A DNA stretch of 64,000 nt from the NCBI RefSeq assembly GCF_023953965.1, contig NZ_JAMLIX010000001.1, forward strand, positions 1,922,501 through 1,986,500, read 5' to 3'. A program made the position numbers and the translations under genes. Position 1 is the first letter of the stretch. The number at the start of each line of letters is the position of its first letter. The notes under the pieces were generated by a model that saw only the letters and a list, made by a program, of their open reading frames with translations, ran no database searches and was not told where the DNA came from. This document shows, piece after piece, positions 38,081-47,489 of the stretch. The stretch comes from Bosea sp. (in: a-proteobacteria) (GTDB taxonomy: Bacteria > Pseudomonadota > Alphaproteobacteria > Rhizobiales > Beijerinckiaceae).

Positions 38081-38104
38081 CCGGGAGCGCTCTTCGGCTC
38101 CCGG
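38081..38104 (+). terminator. Hairpin after the EF-G paralogue
   Basis: CCGGGAGC (38081-38088) pairs perfectly with GCTCCCGG (38097-38104) around an 8-base loop. There is no T tract directly after it, so termination would be weak or Rho-assisted. Confidence 0.4.
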
Positions 38105-38224
38105 TCCGGGCTTGCTTTCACGCGACACGGACCGTTTATGTGTCAACAATAACGGGCGCGACGGCGGCCGGCGCTTGCGCCGCCGGCCGCCGTTTCGCAC
38201 TGTGCGATCATGACGGAGGAGACC

Positions 38225-39940
38225 ATGACGGCGACCGGCGGCACCGAGGCCAGGAACGCTGCGCGTCCGTGGCTCGCGCATTATCCGCCGGCCGTTCCGC
38301 CGGAGATCGACGAGACGAGCGTCGGGACCCTGGCGGACCTGATCGGCTTCGCCTGCTCGACCTATGCCGAGCGCCCGGCCTTCGAGAGCTTCGGCAAGGC
38401 GATCACCTTCGCCGAGACGCGCCGCGCGTCGGAGGCCTTCGCCGGCTGGCTGCAGGCGAAAGGACTGAAGAAAGGCGACCGCGTCGCCCTGATGATGCCG
38501 AACGTCCTGGCCTATCCGGCGGCGCTGTTCGGGGCGCTCATGGGCGGTTTCACCGTCGTCAACGTCAACCCGCTCTACACGGCGCGCGAGCTGACCCACC
38601 AGATCAACGATGCCGGGGCACGGGTGCTCGTGGTGCTCGAAAACTTCGCCCATGTCGTCGAGGAGGCGAAGCCGAACCTGAAGCTCGGGACCGTCGTCAT
38701 CGCAACGGCCGGCGACCTGATGGGCTTCAAGGGTCGAATCGTCAATTTCGTCGCCCGCCGGATCAAGAAGGTGGTGAAGCCGTTCGACTTGCCGGGCTCC
38801 GTGAGCTTCCAGCAGATCCTGTGGGACGGTGCCGCCATGGCGCCGGTTACGATCGCACCGGAGGATATCGCCTTCCTGCAATATACCGGGGGCACGACCG
38901 GCGTCGCCAAGGGCGCCATGCTGACGCACCACAACGTCGCCGCCAATGTCAGGCAGACCGGCTTCTGGCTCGAATGGGTGCTGGAGCCGCCGATGGGCCA
39001 GAGCGGCTACCAGCATGTGCTGGTGACGGCGCTGCCGCTCTATCACATCTTCGCGCTGACCTGCTGCTGCCTGTTCCTGCTGCGCATCGGGGCCAAGAGC
39101 CTGCTGATCGCCAATCCGCGCGACATCCCGGGCTTCGTCAAGACGCTGAAGTCGAGCCGCTTCACGCTCTTCTCCGGCGTCAACACGCTCTACAACGCGC
39201 TCGCCAACCATCCCGGCATCGGCGAGGTGGATTTCTCCGAGCTGCGCTTCGCGGTCTCCGGGGGCATGGCGACGCAGGCTGCCGTCGCCAAGCAGTGGAA
39301 GGCGGTGACCGGCTGCCCGATCATCGAGGGCTACGGGCTCTCGGAAACCTCTCCCGTCGCCACGATCAACCGGCCCGACATCACCGAATTCACCGGCACG
39401 ATCGGCTATCCGATGCCCTCGACGGACATCGCGATCCGCGACGCGGAGGGCAACGACATGCCGCTCGGCGAGCCCGGCGAGATCTGCATCCGCGGGCCGC
39501 AGGTGATGGCGGGCTACTGGAACCGCCCGGACGAGACCGCCAGGGCGATGACGGCCGACGGCTATTTCCGCAGCGGCGATATCGGCCTGATGCTGCCCGA
39601 CGGGCAGGTCAAGGTCGTCGACCGGATGAAGGACATGGTGCTGGTCTCCGGCTTCAACGTCTATCCCAACGAGGTCGAGGACGTGCTCGCCGCCCATCCC
39701 GGCGTGCTGGAGGCGGCGGTGATCGGCCTGCCCGACGAGCATTCGGGCGAGGCGGTGACCGCCTTCGTCGTACGCAAGGACGACACCCTGACGGCGGATG
39801 CGCTGCGCGCCTACTGCAAGGAGAACCTGACGGGCTACAAGGTGCCCAGGCAGATCTTCTTCCGCCAGAGCCTGCCGAAGACCAATGTCGGCAAGGTGCT
39901 GCGGCGGGTGCTGCGCGAGGAGGCCGCCGCCGGGCGTTGA
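38225..39940 (+). CDS. fadD: Long-chain fatty acid-CoA ligase
   Basis: This enzyme (571 residues) activates fatty acids with ATP and CoA. The start at 38225 has an ideal GGAGGAG site 3-4 bp upstream; an ATG at 38210 in the same frame would add five residues (MTEET). AMP-binding motifs are YTGGTTGVAKGAMLTH (near residues 218-233), GYGLSETSPVA, YFRSGDIG and the C-terminal catalytic lysine region GKVLRR. The ALPLYHIFALT segment matches FadD more than short-chain ligases. It is monocistronic. Confidence 0.94.
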   Translation: MTATGGTEARNAARPWLAHYPPAVPPEIDETSVGTLADLIGFACSTYAERPAFESFGKAITFAETRRASEAFAGWLQAKGLKKGDRVALMMPNVLAYPAALFGALMGGFTVVNVNPLYTARELTHQINDAGARVLVVLENFAHVVEEAKPNLKLGTVVIATAGDLMGFKGRIVNFVARRIKKVVKPFDLPGSVSFQQILWDGAAMAPVTIAPEDIAFLQYTGGTTGVAKGAMLTHHNVAANVRQTGFWLEWVLEPPMGQSGYQHVLVTALPLYHIFALTCCCLFLLRIGAKSLLIANPRDIPGFVKTLKSSRFTLFSGVNTLYNALANHPGIGEVDFSELRFAVSGGMATQAAVAKQWKAVTGCPIIEGYGLSETSPVATINRPDITEFTGTIGYPMPSTDIAIRDAEGNDMPLGEPGEICIRGPQVMAGYWNRPDETARAMTADGYFRSGDIGLMLPDGQVKVVDRMKDMVLVSGFNVYPNEVEDVLAAHPGVLEAAVIGLPDEHSGEAVTAFVVRKDDTLTADALRAYCKENLTGYKVPRQIFFRQSLPKTNVGKVLRRVLREEAAAGR

Positions 39941-40118
39941 AGCGCTTTCCGAGCGGGCCGGATCGCCCCTCGCAATGACGAAAGCGGTAGCTTTGAACCT
40001 TTTGCCGGGCTGCGGCGTCTAAGGGACGGGTCTGCCGTTCCGGGCATGGCTCTGCCGCCTCGGCCACTCCTCCTCCCATCAGTGGCCGGGGCGGCCCCTC
40101 CTTTTCCGGCGGATGTGC

Positions 40119-41390
40119 TCAGGCCGCGAGCAGGGCCTTGCCGTCCGCGGCATGGCCGGTCACCGGGACGATCTCGCCCGCCGCGACATCGCGGGCGAAG
40201 CGGACCAGCGTGAAATCCTCGGCCCGGCCGGTGTTGCCGCGCTCGGTCAGGACGCTGAGGCGCCGGCCGATGCGCTCTGTGAGATGCCGCGCCTGCGCCG
40301 CGCCCGCCACGGCGCGCAGCCGCGCGGCCCGCTCGGCGACGATCTCGCCCGGCAGTTGCGGCATCCGGGCGGCCGGCGTGCCGGGGCGCGCCGAATAGGG
40401 GAAGACGTGGACGAAGCTCAGGCCGCACTCCGCGACGAGGTCGAGCGAGCGGGAAAACATCGCCTCGTCCTCGGTCGGGAAGCCGGCGATGAGATCGGCG
40501 CCGAAGACGATGTCGGGGCGTAAAGCCCGGATTCCGGTGCAGAAGCGGATGGCGTCGGCGCGGGCGTGGCGGCGCTTCATGCGCTTCAGGATCAGGTCGT
40601 CGCCGGCCTGGAGCGACAGGTGCAGATGCGGCATCAGCCGCACTTCCGTCGCGATGAGGTCGCGCAAGCTCTCGTCGACCTCGACGGCGTCGATCGAGGA
40701 GAGGCGCAGGCGCGGCAGCTCGGGCAGGGCGGAAAGGATCGCGCGGGCGAGCCCGCCCAGCGTCGGCTCGCCGGTGAGGTCCCGGCCGTAGCTGGTGAGG
40801 TCGACGCCGGTCAGCACGATCTCGCGGATGCCGGCTCCGAGCAGGGCGCGGCATTGCGCGACGACGTCGGCGATGGCGAGCGAGCGGGAATTGCCGCGCC
40901 CGAAGGGGATGACGCAGAAGGTGCAGCGTTGGTCGCAGCCGTTCTGGACCTGGACGAAGCCGCGCGTATGGCCGGCGAGGCGGCCGGTCGGCGCCGGGCG
41001 CATGGTCGACCGGGCCATGATGTCGCCGACGTCGAGCTTGTCCGCGGCCGCGGCATCGGCGTGGCCCAGGCTGTTGGAGCGGGCGAGCGCCGCCCAGCTC
41101 TCGGACTTAAGCTTCTCGTCGTTGCCCAGCACGCGGCCGACCTCCGGCATGGCGGCGAAGCGGGCGGTCTCGATCTGCGCGGCGCAGCCGGTGATGATGA
41201 CCGGTCGTCCGGGCTCCTCGCGCTTGAGGCGTCGCACGGCCTGCCGCGCCTGCCGCGTCGCCTCGGCGGTGACGGCGCAGGAATTGACGATCGCCGCGTG
41301 CTTCAAGCCCGCGGCCTCGGCCCTGAGCCGCAGCGCCTCGCTCTCCACGCTATTGAGGCGGCAGCCGAAGGTGACGACCTCCAGCGTCAT
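40119..41390 (-). CDS. mtaB: tRNA t6A37 methylthiotransferase
   Basis: This 423-residue radical-SAM enzyme converts t6A37 to ms2t6A in tRNA. Three N-terminal cysteines (FGCRLNS, NSCAVTAEA, ITGCAAQ) bind one cluster and the CDQRCTFC motif (C-x3-C-x2-C) binds the SAM cluster. A C-terminal TRAM domain is present in the last ~65 residues. The ATG at 41390 overlaps the dapF stop by 4 bp (41387-41390), giving a coupled dapF-mtaB pair typical of the order. Confidence 0.95.
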   Translation of the reverse strand: MTLEVVTFGCRLNSVESEALRLRAEAAGLKHAAIVNSCAVTAEATRQARQAVRRLKREEPGRPVIITGCAAQIETARFAAMPEVGRVLGNDEKLKSESWAALARSNSLGHADAAAADKLDVGDIMARSTMRPAPTGRLAGHTRGFVQVQNGCDQRCTFCVIPFGRGNSRSLAIADVVAQCRALLGAGIREIVLTGVDLTSYGRDLTGEPTLGGLARAILSALPELPRLRLSSIDAVEVDESLRDLIATEVRLMPHLHLSLQAGDDLILKRMKRRHARADAIRFCTGIRALRPDIVFGADLIAGFPTEDEAMFSRSLDLVAECGLSFVHVFPYSARPGTPAARMPQLPGEIVAERAARLRAVAGAAQARHLTERIGRRLSVLTERGNTGRAEDFTLVRFARDVAAGEIVPVTGHAADGKALLAA

Positions 41391-42274
41391 CGGGCGGCGG
41401 GCTCGAACAAGGCCGGGGCGAGCCTGCCGTCCCATTCGAACGCGACCGGGCCGGTCATCAGGACATGGCCGTCGCGCTCGCGCCATTCGATGGAAAGGTC
41501 GCCGCCCGGCAGGCTGACGGTCGCCTTGCGGGCGGAAAGCCCGCGCCGGACGGCGGCGACCAGCGCCGCGCAGGCGCCCGAGCCGCAGGCCTGGGTGATA
41601 CCGGCGCCGCGCTCCCAGACGCGAAGCACGATATGGTCCGGTGCCTTGACGGCGGCGAGCTCGATATTGGCGCGTTCGGGGAAGATCGGGTGGTTTTCCA
41701 GGAGCGGGCCGATCTGCGCGAGATTAAAGGCATAAGGGTCTTCGACGAAGAAGACCGCGTGGGGATTGCCCATGCTGACGGCGCAGGGCGTGTGCAGGAC
41801 GGGTGAGTCGATCGGCCCGATCTGGAGCTCGAAGCGGCTGGTGTCCTCGAAGGGCTCGGCCAGCGGGATCTCGTCCCAGGCGAGGCGCGGCGCGCCCATG
41901 TCGACGGTGAAGACGGTCTCGTCCTCGCGGAAGGTCGGCAGCAGCCCGGCCCCGGTCTGGAGAGTGAGGCGGGTCTTTCCCGCCTCGCCCATCCCCGGGT
42001 CGGCGGTCATCGCCCAGGCGACGCAGCGCGTGCCGTTGCCGCAGGCGCCGGCTTCCGAGCCGTCGGTGTTGTAGATGCGGACGAAGGCGTCGGTGCCGGG
42101 GGTCACCGCATCGTGCAGCACCATGAGCTGGTCGAAGCGGGCGCTGGGCTCGGCGGCGATGGCGCGGGCTTCCGATCCGCTGACGACATGCTTCGTGCCG
42201 CGCAGGTCGAGCACCGTGATCTGGTTGCCGAGCCCGTTCATCTTCAGGAACCGGCGATTGGCCAGAGCGTTCAT
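41387..42274 (-). CDS. dapF: Diaminopimelate epimerase
   Basis: This 295-residue enzyme epimerises LL- to meso-diaminopimelate for lysine and peptidoglycan. The two catalytic cysteines are Cys78 (GACGNGTRC) and Cys230 (QACGSGACA). The start at 42274 gives MNALANRRFLKMNGLGN; the inner ATG at residue 12 would also satisfy the fold. The frame runs open further upstream but lacks family sequence. Confidence 0.96.
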   Translation of the reverse strand: MNALANRRFLKMNGLGNQITVLDLRGTKHVVSGSEARAIAAEPSARFDQLMVLHDAVTPGTDAFVRIYNTDGSEAGACGNGTRCVAWAMTADPGMGEAGKTRLTLQTGAGLLPTFREDETVFTVDMGAPRLAWDEIPLAEPFEDTSRFELQIGPIDSPVLHTPCAVSMGNPHAVFFVEDPYAFNLAQIGPLLENHPIFPERANIELAAVKAPDHIVLRVWERGAGITQACGSGACAALVAAVRRGLSARKATVSLPGGDLSIEWRERDGHVLMTGPVAFEWDGRLAPALFEPAAR

Positions 42275-42415
42275 TTGGTCACACGTCCCATCAATAACGG
42301 GTCTATGGCCGAGGCGACGTGAAAAAGCCACTCTCATCCCCGTTCCTGAGATGAGGTGGGCAGCTTATGCTGCGCTGCAAGGGCGCGAATCGCGTGAAAC
42401 TCTAAGGCCGTGACG

Positions 42416-43204
42416 ATGCGGTATTCCCGGATTTGTGTTCTGGCGCTCGCCGCCCTGCTGGGCACGCCCGCCGCCGGCCCGGCGCAGACGCCCCCCGCCG
42501 CTGTTCCAGAGGCCCAGCCGGGGCCGCAGCCGGTTCAGCCCGCGCCGCCGCCGGGTCCGGTGACGCCGCAGCCGGTCGCGCCCGCGCCGAGCCTGCCCAC
42601 GCCGGCCGAGCCGCAACCGGTCAGGCCGCCGCCGACCCTGCCACCGCCGGGCCAATCCCTGCCCGCGCCGCCGGCGCAGCAGCAGACGAGCGCGCCCGAT
42701 CCCAATGCGACGCTAGCGGGCAAGCGCGGCGATGCCAGCGATATCGACGAGGTTACCCTGGTCGCGAAGCCGGTGCTGCTGCTCTCCGGGCAGGCGCGCT
42801 GGGACGAGGGCTTCCAGAGGCTGTCGGAAAGCTTCGAGACCCTGCGCGCCGAGGCCGGGAAAGCGGGCCTGCCCATTGCCGGCCGGCCTTTGTCCCTGTT
42901 CGTCGAGACGAGCGACGACGGCTTCCGCTTCGATGCGATGCTGCCGGTCGCGGTTCCGGCCGGGGGGCAGCCTCCCAGCTTCGGCGCAGGCGTGAGGCTC
43001 GGCGAATCGCCGGCGGGCAAGGCGCTGCGCTTCCTGCATGTCGCGCCCTATGACGACATCGATTCCACCTATGAGACCATCGCCGCCTATCTCGACGCCA
43101 AGAGCATCGCGGTGAAGGACGCCTTCCTCGAGGAATATGTCAGCGATCTGAAGGATCCGGGCGATCCGAACCTCGAGATCAACGTCTACGTCCAGCCGAG
43201 ATAG
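42416..43204 (+). CDS. Exported proline-rich protein with a GyrI-like domain
   Basis: This is a 262-residue protein. The ATG at 42416 has a TAAGG site 8 bp upstream; a GTG at 42410 is the alternative. A signal peptide (MRYSRICVLALAALLGTPAAGPAQ) is followed by about 75 residues very rich in Pro, Ala and Gln. A GyrI/AraC-effector-binding-like domain follows from about residue 108 (VTLVAKPVLLLSG to the end, with the Y-D-D-I-D-S and F-L-E-E-Y-V segments). These domains usually bind small molecules in the cytosol, so export is unusual. It could be periplasmic or surface associated. The function is unknown. Confidence 0.8.
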   Translation: MRYSRICVLALAALLGTPAAGPAQTPPAAVPEAQPGPQPVQPAPPPGPVTPQPVAPAPSLPTPAEPQPVRPPPTLPPPGQSLPAPPAQQQTSAPDPNATLAGKRGDASDIDEVTLVAKPVLLLSGQARWDEGFQRLSESFETLRAEAGKAGLPIAGRPLSLFVETSDDGFRFDAMLPVAVPAGGQPPSFGAGVRLGESPAGKALRFLHVAPYDDIDSTYETIAAYLDAKSIAVKDAFLEEYVSDLKDPGDPNLEINVYVQPR

Positions 43205-43209
43205 GCGCC

Positions 43210-44268
43210 TCACGCGCTCCAGCTCAGGCCCGGCCGCATCGGCCGGAAGCGTTCCTCCGGCAGGCCGGCGGCGGCGAGCGCCGCCTTCAGCGCCTCAGGC
43301 GGGCGCTCGACGCCCTCGTCGGTGAGCTGGAAGGTGCCCCAGTGGTGGCCGAGCGCCTGCCGCGCCCTGAGCGCCAGCATGACCTTGACCGCCTCGCCGG
43401 GGTTCATGTGGTTGTCCGACATGAACCAGCGCGGCTCATAGGCGCCGATCGGCAGCACGGCGAGATCGAACGGCCCCTGCTCGCGGCCGATCCGCTCGTA
43501 GAGCGAGCCGTCGTGATAGCCGGTGTCGCCGACATGGAAGATCTTCGCGCCCGGCGCTTCGATGAGATAGGAGCACCACAGCGCCATGCGCCGGTCGAAG
43601 GCGCCGCGCGCCGACCAGTGGTAGCTCGGCGCGAGCGTGAGCGCGACCTGGTCCGACAGGGTAAGCCGCTCGTGCCAGTCATGCGCCTCGGTGCGGGCAT
43701 CGGGGATGCGCGCCCGGACGATCGAGTCGTTGCCGAGCGGCATGATCATGCGCGGCCGGTCGCGGGCGTTGAGCCTGGCCAGCGTCTCGATGTCGAGGTG
43801 GTCGTAATGGTTGTGCGTGATCAGCACGGCGTCGATCGGCGGCAGCGCGGCGAAGGCGATGCCGGGCGCGTTCACGCGCCTTGGGCCGATGAAGGAGAAC
43901 GGGCTCGCGCGCTGCGAGTAGACCGGGTCGACGATGAGGTTGAGGCCGGCGGCCTGGTAGAGGAAGGAGGCGTGGCCGAGATGGACGATCCTGACGCCGT
44001 CGAAGCGAGGCGGCGGCTCGTCCTGCGGCGGCGCCTCATAGGCGAGGGGGAAGGCTTCGCGCTCGCGCTTGCCGGTCTGCCAGCGCAGCACGTCGATCAG
44101 GCCCTTGCCGATCGGGCGCCCGTCGCTGAAGACGAGGCCGTCGAAATGGTCGCTGGCGGGGCCCTGGTAATAGGGGTTGCGCGAGCGCGAGATCGCCGCC
44201 CAGGCCGCGCCGGTCGAGGCCAGCAGCGCGCCGAGGCCGACGAAGGAGAGGAGCTTGCGGCGGTTCAT
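43210..44268 (-). CDS. MBL-fold metallohydrolase, UlaG/NAPE-PLD-like, exported
   Basis: This is a 352-residue protein whose N-terminus (NRRKLLSFVGLGALLASTG) looks like a Tat or membrane-anchor signal. The metal site is THNHYDHLD (HxHxDH), and further ligands are in FHVGDTGYHDG and the GHHWGTFQL end. The layout matches the UlaG / N-acyl-phosphatidylethanolamine phospholipase D-like group, which includes lipid phosphodiesterases. The substrate is undetermined. It converges with the GyrI-like gene with 5 bp between the stops. Confidence 0.9.
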   Translation of the reverse strand: MNRRKLLSFVGLGALLASTGAAWAAISRSRNPYYQGPASDHFDGLVFSDGRPIGKGLIDVLRWQTGKREREAFPLAYEAPPQDEPPPRFDGVRIVHLGHASFLYQAAGLNLIVDPVYSQRASPFSFIGPRRVNAPGIAFAALPPIDAVLITHNHYDHLDIETLARLNARDRPRMIMPLGNDSIVRARIPDARTEAHDWHERLTLSDQVALTLAPSYHWSARGAFDRRMALWCSYLIEAPGAKIFHVGDTGYHDGSLYERIGREQGPFDLAVLPIGAYEPRWFMSDNHMNPGEAVKVMLALRARQALGHHWGTFQLTDEGVERPPEALKAALAAAGLPEERFRPMRPGLSWSA

Positions 44269-44311
44269 GGCCTGTTAGAGGTAGGAGGCCGCGCGGCGCC
44301 GTCAAGGCCGC

Positions 44312-44938
44312 TCAGTTGTTGCCCGAGCGGATCGCGACCGTGGCGACGCCGGCGCCGATCAGCAGCGTGCCGCCCGCCTTGTTGAAGAGCCCGATCGCGC
44401 GCGGGCTGCCGACCATGGCGCGCGCCCGCGAGGCGACGAGCGCGTAGCCCATGGCATTGGCGAAGGCGAGCCCGACGAAGGTCGCCTCGAAGATCAGCAT
44501 CTGCATGCCGAAATCGCCCTTCGGATCGAGGAACTGGGGCAGGAAGGCGACGAAGAAGGTGATGCTCTTGGGGTTGAGCGCCGTCACCAGCCAGGCATGG
44601 CCGAGCATCTTCCAGGCCGGGGCGGCGTCCTTGCGCGGCTCGGCATCCAGCCTGCCACCGGCGCGGAACAGCTTGATGCCGAGCCAGACGAGATAGGCCG
44701 CGCCCAGCCATTTCAGCGCGGTGAAGACCGTTGCCGAGGTGGCGAGCAGGGCGCCGACGCCGAGCATGGACAAGGTCATCGCCGTGAAATCCCCGAGCGC
44801 CACGCCGATGGCGATGGGAAAGGCGGCGCGCCAGCCCTGGCCGAGCGCATAGGAGATGACGAGCAGGATGGTCGGTCCGGGGATGACCAGCAGGACGGCG
44901 GTGGCGGCGGTGAAGGCGGCCCAGGCTTCGAAGGTCAT
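44312..44938 (-). CDS. LysE/RhtB family amino-acid exporter
   Basis: This is a 208-residue inner-membrane protein with about six transmembrane helices. The N-terminal LVIPGPTILLVISYALGQGWRAAFPIAIGVALGD (span approximate) and ALNPKSITFFVAFLPQFL are diagnostic of the RhtB/LysE family. The exported amino acid cannot be predicted. It is 43 bp from the MBL gene on the same strand. Confidence 0.93.
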   Translation of the reverse strand: MTFEAWAAFTAATAVLLVIPGPTILLVISYALGQGWRAAFPIAIGVALGDFTAMTLSMLGVGALLATSATVFTALKWLGAAYLVWLGIKLFRAGGRLDAEPRKDAAPAWKMLGHAWLVTALNPKSITFFVAFLPQFLDPKGDFGMQMLIFEATFVGLAFANAMGYALVASRARAMVGSPRAIGLFNKAGGTLLIGAGVATVAIRSGNN

Positions 44939-45001
44939 GGTGCAAGGCTCCGGTAAAGGCCAGAGCCATCACCAGAAAGGGGTGCTTGTAAAGGGGAGCG
45001 A

Positions 45002-45577
45002 CTACCGCGCCGGGCGCGGATCGTTGCCGAACCCGACGATCGGGCCGGCGCCCTCCGCCGCCATCTCGCGGCGGATCTCCGGCTCGGCCGCGACGGTGAG
45101 CACCCACCAGGCGCGGTAGCTGGTGCGCGGGTCCTTGGAGAGGGCGATGCCGTAGCGCGTCGCGTTCGGCAGCCGCAGGTTGGCGTCGTGGCCGGGCGAT
45201 TTGCGCCAGCCGTCGAAAGCCTCGGCGGTGGAGAAATAGCCGCCGCCGAGATTCTCCGCGACATGGGCCGAATCGATGCCGGCGGCCTCCACGCGCGCGG
45301 TGAACGAGCCGCCGGCATCATGCGAGAGCGCATTGGCCTTGACCATCGCATCGGCCTGGCGCTGCGCCATCGCCATCAGCCGTGGGTCGGGCCTCAAGGG
45401 GCCGAGTCCGTGGCCGGCGCGATAGGCGTTGAGGATGCGCCCGGCCTCGGCCGGATCGAGCGTGACGGCGTTGAGCTTCTCGACCATGCGCGGATCGAGC
45501 GCGCCTTCCCGGCGCGGCTCACCGGCGCAGCCGGCGAGGAGGGTGGCGGCGAGCGCGAGGACGAGGGCGTTCTTCAT
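45002..45577 (-). CDS. CAP-domain lipoprotein
   Basis: This is a 191-residue protein. The signal peptide ends in the lipobox LLAGC, so it should be lipidated by Lgt. The CAP/SCP (YkwD-like) domain follows at about 40-165, with AYRAGHGLGPLRPD, AENLGGGYFSTAEAFDGWRKSPGHDANLR and RYGIALS. The start at 45577 gives the signal sequence directly; the longer frame to 45658 does not. The function of bacterial CAP lipoproteins is largely unknown. Confidence 0.9.
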   Translation of the reverse strand: MKNALVLALAATLLAGCAGEPRREGALDPRMVEKLNAVTLDPAEAGRILNAYRAGHGLGPLRPDPRLMAMAQRQADAMVKANALSHDAGGSFTARVEAAGIDSAHVAENLGGGYFSTAEAFDGWRKSPGHDANLRLPNATRYGIALSKDPRTSYRAWWVLTVAAEPEIRREMAAEGAGPIVGFGNDPRPAR

Positions 45578-45660
45578 GGACGGGCTGGCCTCCGGTTTTT
45601 GTCGGCAAGGGCCGCTAGGGGGCAATCGCGGCGAGAATATTGCCTTACGTGCCGCCATCC

Positions 45661-45690
45661 TTGACTTTTGCCACAGTCTTCCGCTTTAAG
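45661..45690 (+). promoter_or_regulatory. Likely promoter of the ffh operon
   Basis: TTGACT (45661-45666) and TTTAAG (45685-45690) are separated by 18 bp and would start transcription near 45697, giving a leader of about 170 nt before ffh. The 68-codon frame at 45640-45846 overlaps this promoter and looks non-coding. Confidence 0.45.
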
Positions 45691-45866
45691 ACCCGCATTC
45701 GTTTCGCCGACATCGCCGAAACCACATCCGCCGACCGGGCCGCCTTCGCGGCTTCACGAGCCCGGAGGTCAACGCCCGACAGCGCGATCGCGCCCTCGGG
45801 CGCGAAACCGCTTGGCGATGAGGTTATGGCGCTGGCGGTTCCCTGAGGCAAGCAGGCAGGTCCGGT

Positions 45867-47447
45867 ATGTTCGGCACGCTGAGCGACAGGCTCTCCAGCA
45901 TCCTCTCGGGGCTGACCCGCAGGGGGTCGCTGACCGAGGAGGACGTCAACGCCGCGCTGCGCGAGGTGCGCCGCGCGCTGCTCGAGGCCGACGTCGCGCT
46001 CGAGGTCGTGCGCTCCTTTACCGACAAGGTGCGCGCGCGCGCCGTCGGCGCCGAGGTGCTGAAATCGGTCACGCCCGGCCAGCAGGTCATCAAGATCGTC
46101 AACGACGTCCTGATCGAGACACTGGGCGGCGAGGGCGAGAGCATCGGCTTCGACGCCGTGCCGCCGGTGCCGATCCTGATGGTGGGTCTGCAGGGCTCGG
46201 GCAAGACGACGTCGACCGCGAAGATCGCCAAGCGCCTGACCGACCGGAACAGGAAAAAGGTCCTGATGGCGTCGCTCGACACGCGGCGCCCGGCCGCCAT
46301 GGAACAGCTCGCGGTGCTGGGCCAGCAGGTTAACGTGCAGACGCTGCCGATCGTCGCCGGCCAGTCGGCCGTGCAGATCGCCAGGCGCGCGATCGAGGCG
46401 GCGCGTCTCGGCGGCTACGACGTCGTCATGCTCGATACCGCCGGCCGCGTCACGCTCGACGACACGCTGATGGAAGAGGTCGCGCAGGTGAAGGCCGCGA
46501 CCGGCCCGCACGAGGTGCTGCTCGTCGCCGACGCGCTGACCGGCCAGGACGCGGTCAACACGGCGCGCGCCTTCGATGCCCGCGTCGGCCTCACCGGCAT
46601 CGTCTTGACCCGCATGGACGGCGATTCGCGCGGTGGTGCTGCGCTCTCGATGCGCGCCGTCACCGGCAAGCCGATCAAGCTCGTCGGCACCGGCGAGAAG
46701 GTCGACGAGCTCGACGATTTCCATCCCTCGCGCGTCGCCAACCGCATCCTCGGCATGGGCGACATCGTCTCGCTCGTCGAGAAGGCGGCGCAGACGGTCG
46801 ATGCCGACAAGGCGCAGGCGCTGGCGCAGCGCCTCGCCAAGGGCAATTTCGACCTCGACGATTTGCGTATGCAGCTCCAGCAGATGGAGAAGATGGGCGG
46901 CTTCGGCGGCGTGATGGGCTTGCTGCCCGGCATGGCGCAGATGAAGAACCAGCTCGCCGCCGCCAAGGTCGACGACAAGATGATCGCCCGTCAGGTCGCG
47001 ATCATCAACTCGATGACCCCGGCCGAGCGCAGGAACCCCGACCTGCTCAAGAACAGCCGCAAGAAGCGCATCGCCGCCGGCTCCGGCACCTCGCCGGAGG
47101 CGATCAACAAGCTCCTCAAGATGCATCGCGGCATGGCCGACATGATGAAGGCCATGAAGAAGCAGAAGGGCGGCATGCTCGGCAAGCTCGGCGGCATGTT
47201 CGGGCTCGGCGGCGGCATGGGCGCTGGATTGCCGGCCGGCATGCCCGATCCGTCGCAGATGGACCCTGCCCAGCTCGAAGCCCTGCAGAAGCAGCTCGGC
47301 GCCGGCGGCGGACTGCCCCAGTTGCCGCCGGGCGGTTTTCCGGGATTGCCCAAGGGCGTCACCCCGCCGGCCGGGATGATGCCGAAGCTGCCGGGACTGG
47401 GCGGCGGGCTGCCCGGGCTCGGCGGACCGTTCGGCAAGAAGAAATAG
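45867..47447 (+). CDS. ffh: Signal recognition particle protein Ffh
   Basis: This 526-residue GTPase binds 4.5S RNA and targets nascent membrane proteins to FtsY. It has the N domain (1-90), the NG domain with GLQGSGKTTSTAKIA, DTRRPAAMEQL, DTAGR and TRMDGDSRGGAAL, and the methionine-rich M domain from about 325 onward. The C-terminal ~60 residues form a Gly/Pro/Leu-rich tail (KLPGLGGGLPGLGG and similar) common in Hyphomicrobiales. It heads the operon ffh-rpsP-rimM-HAD-trmD. Confidence 0.97.
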   Translation: MFGTLSDRLSSILSGLTRRGSLTEEDVNAALREVRRALLEADVALEVVRSFTDKVRARAVGAEVLKSVTPGQQVIKIVNDVLIETLGGEGESIGFDAVPPVPILMVGLQGSGKTTSTAKIAKRLTDRNRKKVLMASLDTRRPAAMEQLAVLGQQVNVQTLPIVAGQSAVQIARRAIEAARLGGYDVVMLDTAGRVTLDDTLMEEVAQVKAATGPHEVLLVADALTGQDAVNTARAFDARVGLTGIVLTRMDGDSRGGAALSMRAVTGKPIKLVGTGEKVDELDDFHPSRVANRILGMGDIVSLVEKAAQTVDADKAQALAQRLAKGNFDLDDLRMQLQQMEKMGGFGGVMGLLPGMAQMKNQLAAAKVDDKMIARQVAIINSMTPAERRNPDLLKNSRKKRIAAGSGTSPEAINKLLKMHRGMADMMKAMKKQKGGMLGKLGGMFGLGGGMGAGLPAGMPDPSQMDPAQLEALQKQLGAGGGLPQLPPGGFPGLPKGVTPPAGMMPKLPGLGGGLPGLGGPFGKKK

Positions 47448-47489
47448 CCATTCCCTCCCATTACCCATCGAACCAAAGGAAGAAGACCG

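Noticed and set aside
45640..45846. 68-codon frame upstream of ffh
   Set aside because: It overlaps the predicted ffh promoter, has no ribosome-binding site and its product has no protein-like pattern.
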